A DNA stretch of 64,000 nt, from NCBI RefSeq assembly GCF_001655005.1, contig NZ_LXET01000054.1, forward strand, positions 62,001-126,000, in the 5' to 3' direction. A model generated the notes under the pieces. It did not search any database, was not told the origin of the DNA, and worked only from the letters and a program-made list of their open reading frames with translations. Each line of letters begins with the position of its first letter. The first letter of the stretch is position 1. This DNA is from Hafnia paralvei ATCC 29927. Its GTDB lineage: Bacteria > Pseudomonadota > Gammaproteobacteria > Enterobacterales > Enterobacteriaceae. Position numbers and translations under genes: made by a program. Of this stretch, positions 60,989 through 64,000 are shown piece after piece.

Positions 60989-62935
60989 TTATTTTTCGCC
61001 AGTGTTGCCAGTCGTAATGTTGTCGTCAGAAGAAGGCGTATTCAACTGCTCTTCTGCTGGCTTATTCACTGGCGCCTGAGGAGCACCACCGTTGTTGTCT
61101 GAACGGTTGTTTTGATCCTCTTCCCAACCAGCCGGCGGACGAACTTCACGGCGAGCCATCAAGTCATCAACCTGTGGAGCATCAATTGTTTCATATTTCA
61201 TCAACGCATCTTTCATTGCATGCATGATATCCATATTTTCTTCCAGTAACTGACGGGTACGTGCGTAGTTACGTTCAATTAATGCTTTCACTTCCTGATC
61301 GATGATGCGGGCGGTTTCATCAGACATGTGTTTAGTCTTGGAGACTGAACGGCCCAAGAACACTTCGCCTTCTTCTTCCGCATACAGCAATGGACCCAGT
61401 TTCTCTGAGAAGCCCCATTGGGTCACCATGTTACGGGCAATGGTCGTTGCCTGTTTGATGTCCTGTGATGCACCAGTAGAAACATTTTCAACGCCGTAAA
61501 TCAGCTCTTCAGCCAAGCGTCCACCGTAAGCAACGGAAATCATACTTTCCAGCTTCTGGCGGCTATAACTAATTGCGTCGCCCTGTGGCAGGAAGAAGGT
61601 CACACCCAACGCACGACCACGTGGGATAATAGTGACTTTGTGTACTGGATCATGCTCAGGAACCAGTCGACCGATAATCGCATGGCCTGCTTCATGATAC
61701 GCAGTAGATTCTTTCTGCTCTTCGGTCATGACCATTGAACGACGCTCTGCGCCCATCATGATCTTATCTTTGGCCTTTTCAAACTCGACCATAGATACCA
61801 CACGTTTATTGGTACGAGCTGCAAACAGAGCGGCTTCGTTGACCAAGTTCGCCAGATCCGCACCGGAGAAACCAGGTGTACCACGAGCAATAACGGAAGC
61901 ATCAATGTCAGTTGCCAATGGCACACGACGCATATGAACCTTGAGAATCTGTTCACGGCCACGGACATCGGGTAACCCAACCACAACCTGACGGTCAAAA
62001 CGGCCTGGGCGCAGTAACGCGGGATCCAGCACGTCAGGACGGTTAGTCGCGGCGATAACGATGATACCTTCGTTACCTTCGAAGCCATCCATTTCAACCA
62101 ACATCTGGTTCAGCGTCTGCTCACGTTCATCATGACCACCGCCTAAACCTGCACCACGCTGACGGCCTACGGCGTCAATTTCATCAATGAAGATGATACA
62201 TGGAGCGGCTTTCTTCGCCTGCTCAAACATGTCACGGACACGGGATGCACCCACACCGACGAACATTTCAACAAAGTCAGAACCTGAAATAGTAAAGAAT
62301 GGCACTTTAGCTTCACCGGCAATAGCTTTAGCCAGCAAGGTCTTACCTGTACCTGGAGGCCCCACCATCAGGATGCCTTTCGGGATCTTACCGCCCAGTT
62401 TCTGGAAACGGCTTGGATCACGCAGATATTCAACTAATTCTGCAACTTCTTCTTTTGCTTCGTCACAACCAGCGACGTCGGCAAAAGTGGTTTTAATCTG
62501 ATCTTCGGTCAGCATACGAGCCTTGCTCTTACCGAACGACATAGCACCTTTGCCACCGCCGCCCTGCATCTGACGCATAAAGAAGATCCAGACCCCAATC
62601 AGCAACAACATTGGGAACCAAGAGATAAAAATAGTCGCCAAGAAACTTGGTTCTTCTGGTGGTTCACCAACAACTTTCACATTCTTAGTTAACAAAGAAT
62701 CCAGCAGTTTAGGATCGTTAACCGGAATATAGGTTGTGTATTTACCACTGTCTTTCTTGGTAACGTTAATTTCACGTCCATTGATACGGACCTCACGCAC
62801 CTGATCCTGATTAACCTCAGTTAGGAACGTAGAGTAATCCACCCTACGGCTATTCGATTCGCTGGGCCCAAAGCTCTGGAACACGGACATCAGCACTACT
62901 GCGATGACCAGCCAGAGGATTAGGTTTTTCGCCAT
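60989..62935 (-). CDS. ftsH: ATP-dependent zinc metalloprotease FtsH
   Basis: Membrane-anchored AAA+ protease degrading LpxC, RpoH and unassembled membrane proteins. About 648 residues from the ATG at 62935; an upstream in-frame TTG at 62944 (MSD added) is also possible and is near the better-placed GAGG. Two N-terminal helices flank a periplasmic domain (25-95). Walker A is GPPGTGKT, the second region of homology is ALLRPGRFDRQ, and the zinc site is HEAGH. The Asn/Gly-rich C-terminal tail is longer than in E. coli. rlmE lies upstream on the same strand. Confidence 0.97.
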   Translation of the reverse strand: MAKNLILWLVIAVVLMSVFQSFGPSESNSRRVDYSTFLTEVNQDQVREVRINGREINVTKKDSGKYTTYIPVNDPKLLDSLLTKNVKVVGEPPEEPSFLATIFISWFPMLLLIGVWIFFMRQMQGGGGKGAMSFGKSKARMLTEDQIKTTFADVAGCDEAKEEVAELVEYLRDPSRFQKLGGKIPKGILMVGPPGTGKTLLAKAIAGEAKVPFFTISGSDFVEMFVGVGASRVRDMFEQAKKAAPCIIFIDEIDAVGRQRGAGLGGGHDEREQTLNQMLVEMDGFEGNEGIIVIAATNRPDVLDPALLRPGRFDRQVVVGLPDVRGREQILKVHMRRVPLATDIDASVIARGTPGFSGADLANLVNEAALFAARTNKRVVSMVEFEKAKDKIMMGAERRSMVMTEEQKESTAYHEAGHAIIGRLVPEHDPVHKVTIIPRGRALGVTFFLPQGDAISYSRQKLESMISVAYGGRLAEELIYGVENVSTGASQDIKQATTIARNMVTQWGFSEKLGPLLYAEEEGEVFLGRSVSKTKHMSDETARIIDQEVKALIERNYARTRQLLEENMDIMHAMKDALMKYETIDAPQVDDLMARREVRPPAGWEEDQNNRSDNNGGAPQAPVNKPAEEQLNTPSSDDNITTGNTGEK

Positions 62936-62991
62936 GTCACTCAAGGGATTAACCTCATATTACAACTGTGTTAACAATAAGCATCAGGGTA

Positions 62992-63618
62992 CTATAGTTT
63001 CCGCCCTGTCGCTACGATGTATACTTCCCGCGAACGTGCTCGGGACGCATCAGGCTTACGAATCTTAACCTTCGTAAACAGGGAGCGAATCTGCGTAAGA
63101 TACTCGTCAAAGCCCTCTCCCTGAAACACTTTCACTAAAAAACTGCCGCCAGGAGCTAAGACATCCTTCGCCATTTCCAGTGCTAATTCAACCAGATACA
63201 TTGAACGCGGGATATCTACCGATGGCGTACCACTCATGTTGGGAGCCATATCTGACATCACAACCTGCACTTTGTCCTCGCCCACGCGATCGGTCAGCGC
63301 TTTGAGAACTAATTCATCACGAAAATCGCCCTGAAGGAAATCGACACCAACGATAGGATCCATAGGCAGAATATCGCAAGCAATCACCCGCCCGCTGTTT
63401 CCGATTTGCGTGACCACATACTGTGACCACCCTCCTGGCGCAGCGCCGAGATCAACGACGGTCATTCCCGGTTTAAATAGCTTGTCAGTGCTTTGTATTT
63501 CATCAAGTTTAAACCAAGCACGAGAACGAAGTCCCTTTTTCTGTGCCTGAATTACATATTTGTCACTAAAGTGTTCGTGCATCCAGCGGTTTGAGCTGGC
63601 GGAACGTTTTTTACCCAT
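62992..63618 (-). CDS. rlmE: 23S rRNA 2'-O-ribose U2552 methyltransferase RlmE
   Basis: Heat-shock-inducible SAM methyltransferase (RrmJ/FtsJ) modifying U2552 in the A-loop. 208 residues (E. coli 209). SAM motif VVDLGAAPGGWSQYV and the K-D-K-E catalytic tetrad in WFKLDEI, MSDMAPN, FLVKVFQGEGF and REVYIVA. It precedes ftsH by 56 bp, the conserved rlmE-ftsH operon, and is divergent from yhbY. Confidence 0.97.
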   Translation of the reverse strand: MGKKRSASSNRWMHEHFSDKYVIQAQKKGLRSRAWFKLDEIQSTDKLFKPGMTVVDLGAAPGGWSQYVVTQIGNSGRVIACDILPMDPIVGVDFLQGDFRDELVLKALTDRVGEDKVQVVMSDMAPNMSGTPSVDIPRSMYLVELALEMAKDVLAPGGSFLVKVFQGEGFDEYLTQIRSLFTKVKIRKPDASRARSREVYIVATGRKL

Positions 63619-63692
63619 CTGATATTAACTCTCTAAACAACAGTTTCATCCACCTAGCTGCTTCGGAGTGTCCATGACAATGTAAGACCGAT

Positions 63693-63722
63693 TTGGTGAT
63701 ACACTGGAGATGGCGGTAGAAT
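63693..63722 (+). promoter_or_regulatory. Possible yhbY promoter
   Basis: TTGGTG (63693-63698) and TAGAAT (63717-63722) are separated by 18 bp, 36 bp before the yhbY start, in the 140-bp rlmE/yhbY divergent gap. Confidence 0.45.
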
Positions 63723-63758
63723 GTACCGTTTTCAATCCCAACCTAAGCAAAAAAGACG

Positions 63759-64000
63759 ATGAATCTGAATAACAAGCAAAAACAGCACCTAAAAAGCTTG
63801 GCCCATCCGCTTAAACCTGTTGTGCAATTAGGCAACAACGGTTTGACCGAAGGTGTTCTCGCTGAAATTGAACAGGCGCTAGCGCATCATGAACTCATCA
63901 AGGTGAAAATTGCCGCTGAAGAGCGCGATACCAAGACCTTGATTGCTGACGCCATCGTCCGAGAAACTGGTGCGTGTCAAGTACAGCTAATCGGTAACGT
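63759..64000 (+). CDS. yhbY: RNA-binding CRM-domain protein YhbY (5' part)
   Basis: The first 80 codons of a 97-residue-class pre-50S-associated CRM-domain protein; the frame runs off the window. It begins MNLNNKQKQHLKSLAHPLKP and contains the GNNGLTEGVLAEIEQAL block, with the G-x-x-G RNA-binding loop, and HELIKVKIAAEERD. It matches E. coli YhbY at the same place, divergent from rlmE. Truncated only by the window edge. Confidence 0.94.
   Translation, partial: MNLNNKQKQHLKSLAHPLKPVVQLGNNGLTEGVLAEIEQALAHHELIKVKIAAEERDTKTLIADAIVRETGACQVQLIGN

Overview
The window is 64 kb of chromosomal DNA from a gamma-proteobacterium of the order Enterobacterales. Almost every housekeeping protein is collinear with, and clearly orthologous to, an Escherichia coli K-12 protein, but the gene order is mixed. 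A complete phn operon follows nrdDG, cyuA-cyuP and yedE-yedF lie between ubiV and deaD, and argG is missing between the two tRNA genes. I infer a member of Hafniaceae (Hafnia or Obesumbacterium) or a near relative. The genus is a guess from gene content and layout and was not computed.

Layout. 1-10.7 kb: end of an unknown gene, fadH, divergent visP/qseBC, a hairpin-rich gene-free stretch (4.8-5.4 kb), a Tat-exported HisC-like aminotransferase, rlmG, ygjP, ygjR and a drug/metabolite-type permease. 10.8-17.1 kb: a class-I glutamine amidotransferase, the manganese/pH-responsive riboswitch with alx, sstT, a second permease, yhaJ and yhaK. 17.4-20.3 kb: NrdR boxes with nrdD and nrdG (anaerobic ribonucleotide reductase). 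20.4-31.5 kb: a PhoB-box array and the 14-gene phnCDEFGHIJKLMNOP C-P lyase operon. 31.5-39.3 kb: yraR, yhbP, yhbQ, a three-gene accessory islet (GNAT acetyltransferase, PAS/LuxR regulator, NCS1 permease), yhbS, ubiT and divergent ubiUV (oxygen-independent ubiquinone synthesis). 39.3-45.3 kb: a 162-bp palindromic element, cyuA-cyuP (cysteine catabolism), yhbW behind a TetR-type palindrome, and yedF-yedE (TusA-like protein with a sulfur/selenium permease). 45.5-64 kb: the conserved RNA/translation block on the minus strand: deaD, yrbN, nlpI, pnp, rpsO, truB, rbfA, infB, nusA, rimP, tRNA-fMet, tRNA-Leu(GAG), secG, glmM, folP, ftsH and rlmE, with the start of yhbY on the plus strand.

How the genes work together. 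The phn operon imports phosphonates (PhnCDE), represses itself (PhnF), builds and cleaves the ribosyl-triphosphate phosphonate (PhnGHIJKLM) and recycles the product (PhnN, PhnP), with PhnO acetylating aminoalkylphosphonates. NrdDG and UbiTUV are both anaerobic modules. The rimP-nusA-infB-rbfA-truB-rpsO-pnp run is one transcriptional superunit with internal terminators, an RNase III-type leader hairpin and tandem terminators after the initiator tRNA. No phage, insertion sequence, integrase or CRISPR array was seen. The least explained parts are two structured non-coding elements (4.8-5.4 kb and 39.3-39.4 kb), the periplasmic PLP enzyme, the GNAT/LuxR/NCS1 islet and the operator in front of yhbW.
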